Source of the DNA: MSPOR6 sp964652195
GTDB taxonomy: Bacteria > Poribacteria > WGA-4E > WGA-3G
Direction: 5' to 3'
Length of the DNA stretch: 64,000 bases
Assembly: GCA_964652195.1 (NCBI GenBank)
Contig: CAZZBB010000037.1
Coordinates: 59,943 to 123,942, forward strand
Under the pieces are notes generated by a model. That model searched no databases, was not told the DNA's origin, and worked only from the letters and a program-made list of their open reading frames with translations. Shown piece after piece: positions 43,663 to 53,980 of the stretch (the stretch's first letter is position 1; each line of letters begins with the position of its first letter). A program made the position numbers and the translations under genes.

Positions 43663-46600
43663 ATGAATCTAAAATTGTTCAACAGAAGACTCTTCATTGT
43701 GCTTTTGCTAATTATCAGCATAAATTACTTTCCAATTGTTAATGCTGCTATCCCTGACATTACACCCGGTGAGTTATTGATTCGTCTTACCTCTATTGCT
43801 TATGATGATCTCCAAAGTCTACAAGCAAAATCCAATATTGCTGCATTATTCAGATCGCATAATGTAGAATCCTACAAACCTGTATTTCGCTCTTCCTTTG
43901 ACAGATCAAACGACAGCTCAAACATAGCAAGAACATTCCTTCTTAGATTCTCTCAACATGCAGATTTGGTGACACTCAAGACTTCCTTTGAAGTAAGTGA
44001 ACTTATTGAGGAGGTCTCTTATAATTATCTCCGTCCAACTTTAGCCGTAGGAATAATTCCAAATGACCCAAAGTATAAGGAACAGTGGAGTTTACCGTTA
44101 ATTAATATGCCACAAGCATGGGAAATTGAAAAGGGAAGTCGCGAGGTAGTAATTGCCATAATTGATTCTGGAATTGATTACAGACATGACGATCTATCAC
44201 AGAAAATCTGGGTTAATTCTGACGAGATTCCTGATAACGGTTTAGATGATGATGGAAATGGATATATAGATGATATGCACGGATGGGATTTTACGGATGC
44301 CCCAAATCTTGAAGCAGAAGGTGATTTTATGGAAGGGGATAACGAACCAATAGATGAATCTGGACACGGAACGCATGTCGCTGGTATAGCAGGGGCAATG
44401 CCAAATAACGGTATAGGAATTGCTGGTATCGCTTGGAATTCACCTCTCATGGCAGTACGCGCAGGTTTCTCACTTGGCGGTAGTTCACGGATGCAGGATG
44501 ATGACTCAGCTGCAGCAATCGTATACGCTGTTGACAATGGTGCAAGTATTATCAATATGAGTTGGGGAAGTTCACAACATTCCTTTGTTATTGAAGATGC
44601 TATTGATTACGCGCATAATCGAAATGTTGTGTTAATTGGTGCCGCTGGTAATGCTGGGGAAGCTACGAGCATATTCCCCGCGGGTTATCGTAAAGTTATC
44701 TCAGTTGCTTCAACAACACAACACAGACAACGTTACTACAAATCAAATTTTGGCGCATCAGTGGATATAGCAGCACCAGGAAATGCAATACTGAGTACAC
44801 AACTTGGCAACAATTATCGAATTCTTACTGGTACTTCAATGGCAGCTCCCCACATTGCCGGTATAGCAGCATTGATGAAAGCAAAACGGGAAGCACTCAC
44901 CCATGAAGAAATAAGGGTTATACTCATTAATACAACCGATCTTGTCTTTGAGAAGGATAGTGAGGAACCAGACACAACGCTTGCTGCTGCAGGAACAGTT
45001 AATGCTGAACGCGCTCTGTTGGCAAGTGGTGTCCTTCAAGCAAGAATCCACTCTCCAGAAACTAATAGTGGTGGTTCTACATCAATACCTTTTAATGGCA
45101 CTGCAGGAGGATATAAATTCGATTCATGGCAGATGTTTTATGCCAGAACTTCTGTCCCTACAACATTCACCCCTTTTACTGATGCTCAACCAACACAAAA
45201 AATATCTGAACAATTGGTTGAGTGGGATACAACAAATATTCCAGAGGATGTCTATACAGTTCGTCTGGTTGTTACTGGTAGGGATGGCAGCAAAACCCAC
45301 GACCAAGTGGTATTAACAGTTGACCGAACACCACCCAATATAGACTCAATTAATGTGACTGAAGCTATATACCAGGACGGTTCTACGACAATACTCAGTT
45401 GGACAACAGACGATGCCACACGAAACAAAGTGTTTTATCGTCGTGTTGGACATATCGCACCTTTTGCATCAATTGAAGAGAATGAAATTGGTAAGGAGCA
45501 TTTGTTCTCACTCGGACTGGAACCGGGACAATATCAATTCTATTTTTCAGCAAAAAATACCGTTGGATTAAATACGATTGATAATAACGATGGAAAATAC
45601 TATACCGTCGATGTTGTGGGACATTCGATCTCTCCAAATGGATATATCGATAGAGATCTCAGTATTTCCCAACTCAACCTTTCTGATGTTGCCGATTTTG
45701 ATAAGGACGGGTTATTGGAATTCATCGGCACATCTCTTTTCGACGCCTCTAACGATCTCTCCCCAACTTCAAGTCTTGTTATCTATGAACGCTCACCTTC
45801 TGGAAGATATAATCTTGTACATAGTCTTACAGATATAGTTGAAATAGTTGACACAATAAGTGGACTAAATTCGAATATTGATATAGAGACTTTCGTCCCA
45901 ATGACAGTAGAAGATGCAGATATGGATGGCTTATCTGAAATACTTGCTTATGATAATGATCGTACCTTCTTGATAGAGAGCCGTGAACCGGAAGGTTATC
46001 CGACCCAGATAATTTGGGAGACACCTTTTATTTCTGGTGGTAAAGTTGTTGATATTGATGGTGATGGACATAAAGAAATTGTTGGAGTGGATAATAGCAA
46101 CAACCGCATCCTTATCTTTGAAAATACAGGTAATAATCAGTTTGATAGGTCAGCAGCGTTAATAAATGAAACCGATGGAAAGAATATATATGCCCCAGAT
46201 ATTGTTATTGACGATTTCATAAGTAATGGGAAGAAAAACATTGTGGTCGGAGATAGTGAGGGTGAACTCTTTTTCTATATTGCCACAGGGAACGACAGTT
46301 TCCAGTTAGAATTAACTGTCAAAACCGAAATTGATGTTGTGAGACAATTAATTTCAGGAGACTTAACAGGTGATGGAAAACCAGAGTTAGTGGTGGGCGG
46401 TACAATTTCCCCACCTGATATCACCGCTGCTTCGCCTATATGGAAGTTCGTTGTTTACACCCATTTATCAGGGAAATATAGACGATTGTGGGAACAGAAC
46501 ATTGCTCCGTATCGCCTTAATGGAAATAGTATGAGAATAGCTGAAGTAGATGGGGACCAGACCAATGAGCTGATTGTGATTACCAATCCAAACCTATACA

Positions 46601-47691
46601 TAATGCAGTGGAATGGTAATACTTTTAATCCGGTTTATCATCAAAAAGTTACTGAAACACCCTCGCTGCTTACAGCTGACATGGACGATAATGGATTTCA
46701 AGAATTCTATATAAATCTTGAGGAAGGACTTGGTTATATAGAATCTTCTCTTGCTAAGAATAGAAATTCGGTGGCTTCACTTATACCTTGGGATCTATCG
46801 GCAAAACCGTTAACCTCAAGAGCAGTGCAGATTACATGGGAATCTGTGGAGACCCCTGATGTCCAACCCACTTTTACTATTTATCGTGCGGAAGGAGAAA
46901 AACAGGAAAAACCACTTGATGATAAATTTAATGCTATTGCAATGGATGTATCTACACCCAGATACTTGGATAGATCTGTCGAAATTGATACGACTTACTG
47001 GTATGCAGTGACAGCAATGAATGAAAAAAGGATTGAGACAAAACGTTCTGAAGCAGTTTCAGCCACACCCCGAACTGCTCCTAAAATCCTGAATGCAACA
47101 TATCAACTACCAAATTGGATTGTAGTCACTTTTGATCGAAGAATGGGTACAACAATTAGCGATGAACGACGGTATAATTTACGCATTGAAAAACAGTTAG
47201 ATGGAATAAGTCCTGTGTCTGCAATACGCGATAGAATGGGAACACGGGTATTATTAGCATTTAATACTGAACAATTACGATCGTTTATTGCCAAGACAAC
47301 CAATCAATATGAGATTGTTGTTAATAACTTGGCGGATATTGACGAAAATTCGATTAGAGATGGAAACCAACTGGTTGAGATACAACGAATTATTGATGAG
47401 GTGAAAATTACCAATCTTTCCAACTTTCGTGTCTTTCCAAATCCGATCCAACCACACGTATCAGATAAAGGGGCGATTACATTTGATAATGTACCGGTCG
47501 GTACACGCATCCAACTCTACACATCAAAAGGTGGACTTATTGAAGAGTTACAAGTATCTGAAAGTGATGGTAATAGTAAAAAATGGTGGTTAACAAATGG
47601 TAGTATCGGTGATATTGCTACTGGTATTTATATCTATATCCTTGAATTTGAAGAACAGAAAAAAGTTGGTAAAATAGCAGTTATTAAGTGA
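43663..47691 (+). CDS. Secreted subtilisin-family protease with FG-GAP region and C-terminal sorting-like domain
   Basis: A 1342-residue S8 protease. Signal peptide (IVLLLIISINYFPIVNAA), then a propeptide-like segment (about 30-130). The catalytic triad is D168 (AIIDSGIDYRHDD), H235 (GHGTHVAG) and S392 (GTSMAAPHIAG). A middle region of about 650-1030 contains VCBS/FG-GAP-type calcium loops (DFDKDGLLEF, DADMDGLSEIL, DIDGDGHKEIVG, DLTGDGKPELVVGG). A fibronectin-like piece follows (about 1040-1140), and the last 90 residues (FRVFPNPIQPHVSDKG ... GIYIYILEF) resemble the type A C-terminal sorting domain. It should be an exported, surface-attached protease. Confidence 0.9.
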   Translation: MNLKLFNRRLFIVLLLIISINYFPIVNAAIPDITPGELLIRLTSIAYDDLQSLQAKSNIAALFRSHNVESYKPVFRSSFDRSNDSSNIARTFLLRFSQHADLVTLKTSFEVSELIEEVSYNYLRPTLAVGIIPNDPKYKEQWSLPLINMPQAWEIEKGSREVVIAIIDSGIDYRHDDLSQKIWVNSDEIPDNGLDDDGNGYIDDMHGWDFTDAPNLEAEGDFMEGDNEPIDESGHGTHVAGIAGAMPNNGIGIAGIAWNSPLMAVRAGFSLGGSSRMQDDDSAAAIVYAVDNGASIINMSWGSSQHSFVIEDAIDYAHNRNVVLIGAAGNAGEATSIFPAGYRKVISVASTTQHRQRYYKSNFGASVDIAAPGNAILSTQLGNNYRILTGTSMAAPHIAGIAALMKAKREALTHEEIRVILINTTDLVFEKDSEEPDTTLAAAGTVNAERALLASGVLQARIHSPETNSGGSTSIPFNGTAGGYKFDSWQMFYARTSVPTTFTPFTDAQPTQKISEQLVEWDTTNIPEDVYTVRLVVTGRDGSKTHDQVVLTVDRTPPNIDSINVTEAIYQDGSTTILSWTTDDATRNKVFYRRVGHIAPFASIEENEIGKEHLFSLGLEPGQYQFYFSAKNTVGLNTIDNNDGKYYTVDVVGHSISPNGYIDRDLSISQLNLSDVADFDKDGLLEFIGTSLFDASNDLSPTSSLVIYERSPSGRYNLVHSLTDIVEIVDTISGLNSNIDIETFVPMTVEDADMDGLSEILAYDNDRTFLIESREPEGYPTQIIWETPFISGGKVVDIDGDGHKEIVGVDNSNNRILIFENTGNNQFDRSAALINETDGKNIYAPDIVIDDFISNGKKNIVVGDSEGELFFYIATGNDSFQLELTVKTEIDVVRQLISGDLTGDGKPELVVGGTISPPDITAASPIWKFVVYTHLSGKYRRLWEQNIAPYRLNGNSMRIAEVDGDQTNELIVITNPNLYIMQWNGNTFNPVYHQKVTETPSLLTADMDDNGFQEFYINLEEGLGYIESSLAKNRNSVASLIPWDLSAKPLTSRAVQITWESVETPDVQPTFTIYRAEGEKQEKPLDDKFNAIAMDVSTPRYLDRSVEIDTTYWYAVTAMNEKRIETKRSEAVSATPRTAPKILNATYQLPNWIVVTFDRRMGTTISDERRYNLRIEKQLDGISPVSAIRDRMGTRVLLAFNTEQLRSFIAKTTNQYEIVVNNLADIDENSIRDGNQLVEIQRIIDEVKITNLSNFRVFPNPIQPHVSDKGAITFDNVPVGTRIQLYTSKGGLIEELQVSESDGNSKKWWLTNGSIGDIATGIYIYILEFEEQKKVGKIAVIK

Positions 47692-47722
47692 ACTTATTTT
47701 TCAGATAACCTACAAATAAATT

Positions 47723-48619
47723 ATGGACGATTTCATTCTCATCGCAAATCCGATATCAGGTAAAGGTAAAGCAAAAACTGTCGCCGAACAAGCACACGCT
47801 GCACTAACGATAAAAGAGTTTAAAGGAGATATTAAACTTACAACAGGAAGTGGGGATGCAAAACAGTTTGCTCAGGAAGCGGTATCAAACGGAATAAAGT
47901 GGATAGTCGTCTGTGGTGGGGACGGAACTCTTCACGAAGCAATAAACGGTATAGGAAATACCCCCGATATAACTTTGGGTTTAATTCCATCTGGTCGTGG
48001 AAATGATTTAGCTACAGCTGTCGGTATACCTCGAAAACCAGAACAAGCAATTGATACCTTATTCAGAGGAAAAAAGAAGCGTATTGACTTAGGTTATGTC
48101 CGTTCTGATGAGGGTAGTGAGCACTATTTCTCTACAATCGCAACATGTGGTTATGATACAGAGGTAAGCAGACGTGGATCAGAACGTTCAACGCCATTTT
48201 CAGGAACGGCTTCTTATATTTACGCGGCAATTGTAACATTGTTTCACTATGAAGATCCTTTTGTCCGAATTGAAGCAGATTTTGGTAGGCATGAAGGTCC
48301 ACTCTTGCTTGCAGCAACTGGCATCACGAAAAGCTATGGGGGAGGGTTTCAGATTGTTCCAAATGCAGTGTATGATGACGGATTATTTGATGTTTGTGTG
48401 ATTCGTCCTGTTTCAAAAACCACTGTACTCCGACTTATGGCTACGCTCTTCTGGGGTGGACACGTAAATCATCCTGCAGTTGATATACAGCAGACGCGAA
48501 TTATGAAGATTGAGACCGATCCACCGATAATGCTCTATGCAGATGGTGAACCTATGTGCAAGACCCCTGCCACTATTGAGATTATCAAACATGGACTCAC
48601 GATTCTTGTTCCTTCTTAA
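47723..48619 (+). CDS. Diacylglycerol/lipid kinase (YegS/BmrU-like)
   Basis: A 298-residue lipid kinase. The ATP-binding GGDGTLHEAINGI and SGRGNDLA motifs are the diagnostic pair of the DAGK catalytic domain; a C-terminal beta-sandwich (LLLAATGITKSYGGGFQIVPNA, DGLFDVCVIRPV) follows. It would phosphorylate diacylglycerol or a related lipid for phospholipid recycling. It lies 31 bases downstream of the subtilase and is followed by a clear terminator, so it closes this plus-strand run. Confidence 0.92.
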   Translation: MDDFILIANPISGKGKAKTVAEQAHAALTIKEFKGDIKLTTGSGDAKQFAQEAVSNGIKWIVVCGGDGTLHEAINGIGNTPDITLGLIPSGRGNDLATAVGIPRKPEQAIDTLFRGKKKRIDLGYVRSDEGSEHYFSTIATCGYDTEVSRRGSERSTPFSGTASYIYAAIVTLFHYEDPFVRIEADFGRHEGPLLLAATGITKSYGGGFQIVPNAVYDDGLFDVCVIRPVSKTTVLRLMATLFWGGHVNHPAVDIQQTRIMKIETDPPIMLYADGEPMCKTPATIEIIKHGLTILVPS

Positions 48620-48761
48620 ATACAATCTTCTTTCAGATATTGTTATCAAAATGAAACCTATGGGTATGCTGAGATGATATGTAGTTAGACAATCACAAGG
48701 TTGAAATCGTTGATACCATTGTGAGTCACTCTAATAAACAACATTTTTGTGATACATAAAG

Positions 48762-48799
48762 GCGCGTAAGGATAGCATATTAATCTTACGCGCTTTTTG
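48762..48799 (+). terminator. Rho-independent terminator
   Basis: GCGCGTAAG (48762-48770), 14-base loop, CTTACGCGC (48785-48793), then TTTTTG. It follows the lipid kinase and ends the 35-48.6 kb plus-strand run. Confidence 0.85.
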
Positions 48800-49357
48800 T
48801 ATTTAGCATAGGAAAGAAAACATAAGAAAGAAACAGAAATGAACAAACCAAGAGTATTCAATACTGATACTAAGACAGAGAAGAAATATTGTTTTACGCA
48901 GAGAAGGAATATTGTTTAAAGTGAGTCTTTACAGATTCACTTGTGAAACCTATAATGCGCGGACATCGTTAAAATCTCAACAAGACATTCATTCGATTAT
49001 CATTTGCAAGGCAATCCAAGGGAAGCGTAACTGCTTAAATTTTTTCCGCGGGAAAGAAGCAAAGCACGCACTCAGACCACCATTAGAGGAAGTAATTGAT
49101 CAACAATGGATGGCTACTCCACTCATAGGGGCACGATAGGGCTGACAAAAAAGAACCGATCAACAGACGAAATCGTCTCCAGATACGTTATCACAAATGC
49201 TATGTTAGTTAACATTATCCCTGTATGGATGAGTATTTCACTTCTTAACAGAGACCGTTACATTGATAACATTTCAGAACATTTAGCTTGTGAAAATATG
49301 CGTGTTCACGAATTTGGATGGAACATACAGACAGACTATTAATCGCACGGAGGAACA
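48800..49357. other. Noncoding or unassigned region before the lipoprotein pair
   Basis: About 560 bases. Near 48876-48920 a 21-base unit (CAGAGAAGNAATATTGTTT) is repeated with a 23-base period. Two overlapping open frames of 75 and 78 codons (48912-49139, 49106-49342) have no ribosome site and no recognisable family, so I do not call them. The first lipoprotein has its site CACGGAGGAAC at the right edge. Confidence 0.3.
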
Positions 49358-50077
49358 ATGAGAACAAGATTTAATATAAATAAGATATTCAAGAAAAATG
49401 GAAGTTTAACCTTTAGTTTAATCGGTAGCACTCTAATTATGCTTATGAGCATAATGGGATGTTCCGATATCCCTTATACAGGTCCGATCCTCTCCGTTGA
49501 CAATGTAGATAGTTATCTTGACACAATTAATCAAGATACAATCTGTCTTCAAGATGGTTTTGATACTGTTTGCGTAAAATTATATCCAGAAAATATTAAA
49601 GTCGACTTGACTGACGTAGGCTTTACCCCAACCGTCCACGTTCATCCGACAAACGTCGCTTTTGTGTTCGAATATCAAGGGAAACCAATTTTACGCGCCA
49701 AAAGATCAATGAACACTGAAGCACTTGTGCAGGAATTAGAAAACGCAGGTAGAGTCAATTTACCTACAAACGGTAATAATCTAAATACAAAAAATCCCAC
49801 TTTTGTACCTGTAGGCTGGACTATAAAAATATACTCCACCGCCCCAATGAATGCCAGAGTTGTAGAAGGATTAAGCATTGGTATTAACAGGGCATATGAC
49901 CTTGAGATACGCAACGAAACACAGTTTGAGGATGGTGTCCAATTCGCTGTTGAAACGAAGGCTGCGGAGATTACAATACAACTCATAGGCGCAATTCCCA
50001 ATAAAACAGCAACATTCCACATCAGTGCAAATAGCACAACATCTGATAAGAACACTAATATCCTCCTGATAAAATAG
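49358..50077 (+). CDS. Lipoprotein of unknown function, paralogue 1
   Basis: A 239-residue lipoprotein: signal LTFSLIGSTLIMLMSIMGC with the lipobox Cys near residue 36. The mature part has a strand pattern TICLQDGFDTVCVKLYPENI and VHVHPTNVAFVFEYQGKPILRAKRS, which matches the equivalent section of the next gene (ALCIYNDWDSTCRNL, IHIYPEKLVYLFYHEGKPIAGVER). GGAGGAAC precedes ATG 49358. No domain recognised; tandem duplication with its neighbour is likely. Confidence 0.7.
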   Translation: MRTRFNINKIFKKNGSLTFSLIGSTLIMLMSIMGCSDIPYTGPILSVDNVDSYLDTINQDTICLQDGFDTVCVKLYPENIKVDLTDVGFTPTVHVHPTNVAFVFEYQGKPILRAKRSMNTEALVQELENAGRVNLPTNGNNLNTKNPTFVPVGWTIKIYSTAPMNARVVEGLSIGINRAYDLEIRNETQFEDGVQFAVETKAAEITIQLIGAIPNKTATFHISANSTTSDKNTNILLIK

Positions 50078-50114
50078 TAACCGCTGCGAAAAAATGAGTG
50101 TGAGGTATAAAACA

Positions 50115-50981
50115 ATGACGAAGACCGCTCTGTTATCATTCGGATTAATGAGTTGTATACTGTTCATTCTTTTCAATGTAGTAGGTTGTTCAGACCCTTC
50201 TCCCACAGGATCAATCACTACATACATGAACCCGATGTTAACACCTGACGATATAGACGAGTATTTAATTACAACCACCGGAGGTGCGTTATGCATTTAC
50301 AACGACTGGGATTCCACTTGCCGAAATCTTATCCCACTCACAGGTGTTGGAATAAACCCAAACGGACCTATCATCCACATCTATCCAGAAAAACTCGTCT
50401 ATCTGTTCTATCATGAAGGCAAACCTATTGCAGGAGTGGAAAGAGTAGGGGATACAACAGATATTAAGGATAAATGGATACCAGACATAGGGGACGATGG
50501 AGATGGTTCGGACGATGATAACAACCCAGGAACTAATAACAGACCAAATGGAGACGATCCGGGAGGCAATAACAACCCAACTGGAAATCCAAACCCTAAC
50601 CCAACTGGAAATCCAAATCCTAACCCAACTGGAAATCCAAATCCAACTGGGAATCCAAATCCAACTGGGAATCCAAACCCAAATCCTAACGACGGACACG
50701 GATGGATTATCTGGATATACTATCCAAAGGGCACAATTCTTGGTTCGCCAACAAGACTGAGTGATAGTCAGGTTACAGTTACCATAAATGGAGAAATACT
50801 AACCGATGCTGACATAACAGGTTTTGCATATTTCACCACCCCTGATAACGAAAGAGGGATTCAGTTTTTCTATCCAACGGAGTCCGCAGAACTCTTAGAC
50901 CTAAGAATTCAAATGGAGGGGATTACTGGGATTGAAGGCACAGCAAAATTCAACATAAATTACTTGTGGGAAACCAAGTAA
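50115..50981 (+). CDS. Lipoprotein of unknown function, paralogue 2, with PTGNPN repeats
   Basis: A 288-residue lipoprotein: signal LLSFGLMSCILFILFNVVGC ending in the lipobox Cys. Its first half parallels the preceding gene, then an acidic linker (DDGDGSDDDNNPGTNNRP) leads into a run of P-T-G-N-P-N units, and a further folded part (ATFTTPDNERG-like FAYFTTPDNERGIQFF) ends the protein. Preferred ATG 50115 has GAGGT nine bases upstream; another ATG at 50094 has no site. The repeat should form an extended spacer holding the C-terminal part away from the membrane. Confidence 0.7.
   Translation: MTKTALLSFGLMSCILFILFNVVGCSDPSPTGSITTYMNPMLTPDDIDEYLITTTGGALCIYNDWDSTCRNLIPLTGVGINPNGPIIHIYPEKLVYLFYHEGKPIAGVERVGDTTDIKDKWIPDIGDDGDGSDDDNNPGTNNRPNGDDPGGNNNPTGNPNPNPTGNPNPNPTGNPNPTGNPNPTGNPNPNPNDGHGWIIWIYYPKGTILGSPTRLSDSQVTVTINGEILTDADITGFAYFTTPDNERGIQFFYPTESAELLDLRIQMEGITGIEGTAKFNINYLWETK
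50577..50690 (+). repeat. In-frame tandem repeat coding P-T-G-N-P-N units
   Basis: Five units beginning CCAACTGG(A/G)AATCCAAA, of 24, 24, 18, 18 and 30 bases, all in frame. Length differences are whole codons, and third positions differ between units, so the array has been both expanded and kept open. It is low-complexity coding sequence. Confidence 0.85.
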
Positions 50982-51146
50982 TAGACTGTCTACTTCTTGG
51001 TGCTAATCAATCAATACCTTTGGCACTATGCTATAGTAGAATCTGATTTATCAGGGAAAAACCTTGAAACTTTAGCACGTAAGTAATTGCTATCTATAAA
51101 TATTGCCTGTGGGTTCTACAGTCTTTTGTATCTCGGAGAAATAAGG

Positions 51147-51195
51147 AATACTGACACGTTTGTCAGATTGACAGGTTTGGCGATGTGTCAGTATT
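51147..51195. terminator. Nested inverted repeat between convergent genes
   Basis: Outer arms AATACTGACAC (51147-51157) and its exact complement (51185-51195), with a nested TGTCA, GAT, TGACA inside. It lies between the convergent lipoprotein and acyl-CoA synthetase genes. No U-tract flanks it, so its role as terminator is not certain. Confidence 0.4.
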
Positions 51196-51250
51196 AATTG
51201 CAACTCACAGATGACGACATTTTCAAAGTAAAATTGTTTGTGTAAAGATA

Positions 51251-53023
51251 TTACACTTCCTCTGGATACATTCCCTCTATAACATCTGAATATTTCTCCA
51301 TAATAATATTCCGTTTTAACTTCAATGTTGGTGTCATCTCATCTTCTTCCTGTGAGAATTCCTTTTCAAGCAGAGCAAACCTTCTAACCTGTTCAAAGTC
51401 AGCAAAATCTGATAAATGTCCGCGTATTTCCTGTTGAATAAGTTGCTGAACCTCGCGTGTGTTGACCAATGTGGAAATTTCAGATGCATCTATATCATTC
51501 TCACCTGCCCAAGTCTTTAACGCATCGAAATTAGGTACAATCAAGGCAGCAACATTCTTCCGCTCATTACCGACCAACATTATCTGATCAATATATGGAC
51601 TTTGAACCAACTGACTCTCTAATGGTTGTGGAGCCACATTCTTACCATTGGAGAGAACGATGATGTTTTTCTTTCTATCAGTGATTTTAATGAAACCACC
51701 TTCATCAATCACACCAATATCCCCAGTATAAAACCATCCATCCTGATCAATTACCTCAGTGGTGGCTTGTTCATTGTTGAAATATCCCTTCATCACATGG
51801 GGACCACGGGTTAATATCTCACCGTCTTCAGCGATGTTAACTTCTATTCCAGGAACGGGTGCACCGACGGTTCCGAATTTCCACTTATCTGGATAATTCA
51901 TACTAATCACAGGGGATGTTTCCGTTAAACCGTATCCTTCTAAAATCAAGATTCCCGCTGCATGGAAAAACTCAGCAATTGACTGAGGTAAGGCGGCACC
52001 TCCAGAAACAAAAAATCTCAACCTACCACCCGTAGCAGTTTTTAACTTCGCGAATACCAATTTATCCGCAATACTCTGTTTCAATTGTAGCATTACAGAT
52101 GGTTTCTTTCCTTGCTGAATAGCTGAACTCACAGCAGATCCAACCGATACACCCCAATGGAAAATCTTCTGTTTCAGTAGTGATCCTGCTTCTACCGCTC
52201 GTAATACTCTATCATGCATCGTTTCATATAAGCGTGGCACACTAAGCATTACCGTCGGAGATACTTCCTGCATATTTTGTGCAACTGTAAACGTACTTTC
52301 TGCATACGCAATTTTCGCTCCAGAGAATATCGGTACATAATGTCCACCAAGTCGTTCAAAAACGTGTGATAACGGAAGGAAAGATAACAATACATCAGCT
52401 TCACTAACATCAATAAGGCTTTTACAGGCGTTATAATTCGATAAGAAATTTGTGTGTGTAAGCATCACACCTTTTGGGTTACCTGTTGTACCTGAGGTAT
52501 AGATAATTGTAGCTATGTCTTCTTCACTGACATCTATATTCAATTCATCTAATTCTTTTCCACGTTCGCATACTTCATTAAATTCTATTACACCTTCAGG
52601 TAATTCCTCTTCACTGGAATCATAAAGAATTATCTGTTCAAGAGTCTCAACACCATCCCGAATATCAATAACTTTATCTAACTGGTTTTTGGTAGAAACA
52701 CAGATAATCTTTGCCCCTGAGTCGTTAAGTATATAACCAATTTGTGCAGGGGTTAATGTAGAAAACATCGGTACATTGATTCCACCTACTTTGAGAATAC
52801 CAAAGTCAGATATTGCCCATTCCGGTCTATTTTCAGATAAGATTGCTATTCTATCCTCTTTTTCTATTCCTAATGCATTTAATCCTTTACTGAAAGCATC
52901 AACAGAATTACCGAATTCCGTATAAGTTATGTCCTGATAAGTGCCACCTTTTGGCTTATGTGATAATGCGGGTTTGTCTCCAAACTGCTGAACTGACTGG
53001 TCAAACATAGATATGAGTGTCAT
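51251..53023 (-). CDS. Long-chain acyl-CoA synthetase (AMP-forming)
   Basis: A 590-residue ANL-superfamily ligase that activates fatty acids as acyl-AMP then acyl-CoA. The AMP-binding P-loop YTSGTTGNPKGVML, the ILEGYGLTETSP A5 motif, WFYTGDIGVIDEGGF and the hinge ITDRKKNIIVLSNGKN are all present, and the length fits long-chain (FadD/ACSL) enzymes. I start at ATG 53023, with GGAGGGT upstream; a TTG two codons earlier is possible. No signal peptide. It is monocistronic and divergent from nothing nearby. Confidence 0.95.
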   Translation of the reverse strand: MTLISMFDQSVQQFGDKPALSHKPKGGTYQDITYTEFGNSVDAFSKGLNALGIEKEDRIAILSENRPEWAISDFGILKVGGINVPMFSTLTPAQIGYILNDSGAKIICVSTKNQLDKVIDIRDGVETLEQIILYDSSEEELPEGVIEFNEVCERGKELDELNIDVSEEDIATIIYTSGTTGNPKGVMLTHTNFLSNYNACKSLIDVSEADVLLSFLPLSHVFERLGGHYVPIFSGAKIAYAESTFTVAQNMQEVSPTVMLSVPRLYETMHDRVLRAVEAGSLLKQKIFHWGVSVGSAVSSAIQQGKKPSVMLQLKQSIADKLVFAKLKTATGGRLRFFVSGGAALPQSIAEFFHAAGILILEGYGLTETSPVISMNYPDKWKFGTVGAPVPGIEVNIAEDGEILTRGPHVMKGYFNNEQATTEVIDQDGWFYTGDIGVIDEGGFIKITDRKKNIIVLSNGKNVAPQPLESQLVQSPYIDQIMLVGNERKNVAALIVPNFDALKTWAGENDIDASEISTLVNTREVQQLIQQEIRGHLSDFADFEQVRRFALLEKEFSQEEDEMTPTLKLKRNIIMEKYSDVIEGMYPEEV

Positions 53024-53336
53024 ATACAATTACCCTCCTATATTGCTGATTTTAACAGATGTTTTGTTGTTAGTCAAGTATTCAATATCCTAACAGTTTT
53101 TGGATTCTTGATTAGGTTTTGAAGAAAATGGCGAATAATTCTAATCTTTAGTTTCAGATATATTTAAAAGCAGGATCGCTTAGGAAGGTCTATGAAATGG
53201 AATTTATAACTGTCAACTTAAGAATAAATATCCCACAAGGTATGGATTAGTTGTCAGTGCTCTATTATTCTTTTTTATCTGAATTAATATACATTAGCAC
53301 CTAATTCAGATACAATTAGAAGTCAGGATTGATATA
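53024..53336. other. Intergenic region
   Basis: About 300 AT-rich bases between the synthetase start and the AlkB stop. It should contain the synthetase promoter. No feature stands out. Confidence 0.3.
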
Positions 53337-53972
53337 CTACATCAAACTTCGAAAAGTTATTGAAACTCTTCGTCCCCGTTCATATTTTCGTCCTTCCCAT
53401 ACATCCGTTTTTCTGGAAGGAATACCGTGCATCCATTGGGTTTTGGCATCTTCACTTAATACTGCAATACTTCTGCGTGCTAACCAGATTGGAACCTTTT
53501 GGCTTTCATCGACTTGGTTTGTCAGCTCCATTACACAGCTTGAACCTAAACTCAATGAAATAATGGTATCCATATGACATGCCTCCTTATCAATATGACT
53601 ACCAATACCTTGTCCAGGTTCATATTCACTAACAAGTGCTTGATTTGCTACTACAGGCATATGTCCATCTGTATGCAATTTCAGACAAAGTCTTTTGAGC
53701 CATTCAGGCATCTCAGTAACTGATCTTTCATCGTCGGTTTCATCATCGTCTCGGTAATACGATTCACCATAATGTTGAATTCGACGCTGGTAAAAATTAC
53801 CCCATTCGTGTTTCTCAATCTCATTCAACAACCAATCATGTTGAAACTCAGTGATATAATTCGAGACATACCTAAGTCCTCTGATTACCTCTACTGCATG
53901 TTGATTAGTTGGAGGAGGATTAGGTTGAAAAAACTGTTGGTCTATTATGGGAAAGAGAGATTGTTGTTCCAT
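53337..53972 (-). CDS. AlkB-like 2-oxoglutarate/Fe(II) dioxygenase
   Basis: A 211-residue dioxygenase of the AlkB family, which repairs alkylated nucleic acids or demethylates RNA or protein. Iron ligands are H and D in GSHIDKEA and H in WMHGIPS, and the 2-oxoglutarate Arg is in RRVSITFR. NEYEPGQGIGSH-like SEYEPGQGIGSH is the family N-x-Y-x-x-G element, with Ser in place of Asn. It starts eight bases after the MFS stop, so the two are one operon. Whether it acts on DNA, RNA or protein is open. Confidence 0.88.
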   Translation of the reverse strand: MEQQSLFPIIDQQFFQPNPPPTNQHAVEVIRGLRYVSNYITEFQHDWLLNEIEKHEWGNFYQRRIQHYGESYYRDDDETDDERSVTEMPEWLKRLCLKLHTDGHMPVVANQALVSEYEPGQGIGSHIDKEACHMDTIISLSLGSSCVMELTNQVDESQKVPIWLARRSIAVLSEDAKTQWMHGIPSRKTDVWEGRKYERGRRVSITFRSLM

Positions 53973-53980
53973 GAGTCGTA

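Noticed and set aside
48912..49342. Two overlapping 75- and 78-codon frames
   Set aside because: No ribosome site and no family resemblance; they overlap in different frames. I also considered a stable RNA here and saw no tmRNA or RNase P signature.
50577..50690. Possible CRISPR-like array
   Set aside because: Units are 18-30 bases, in frame, without spacers, and lie inside a coding region.
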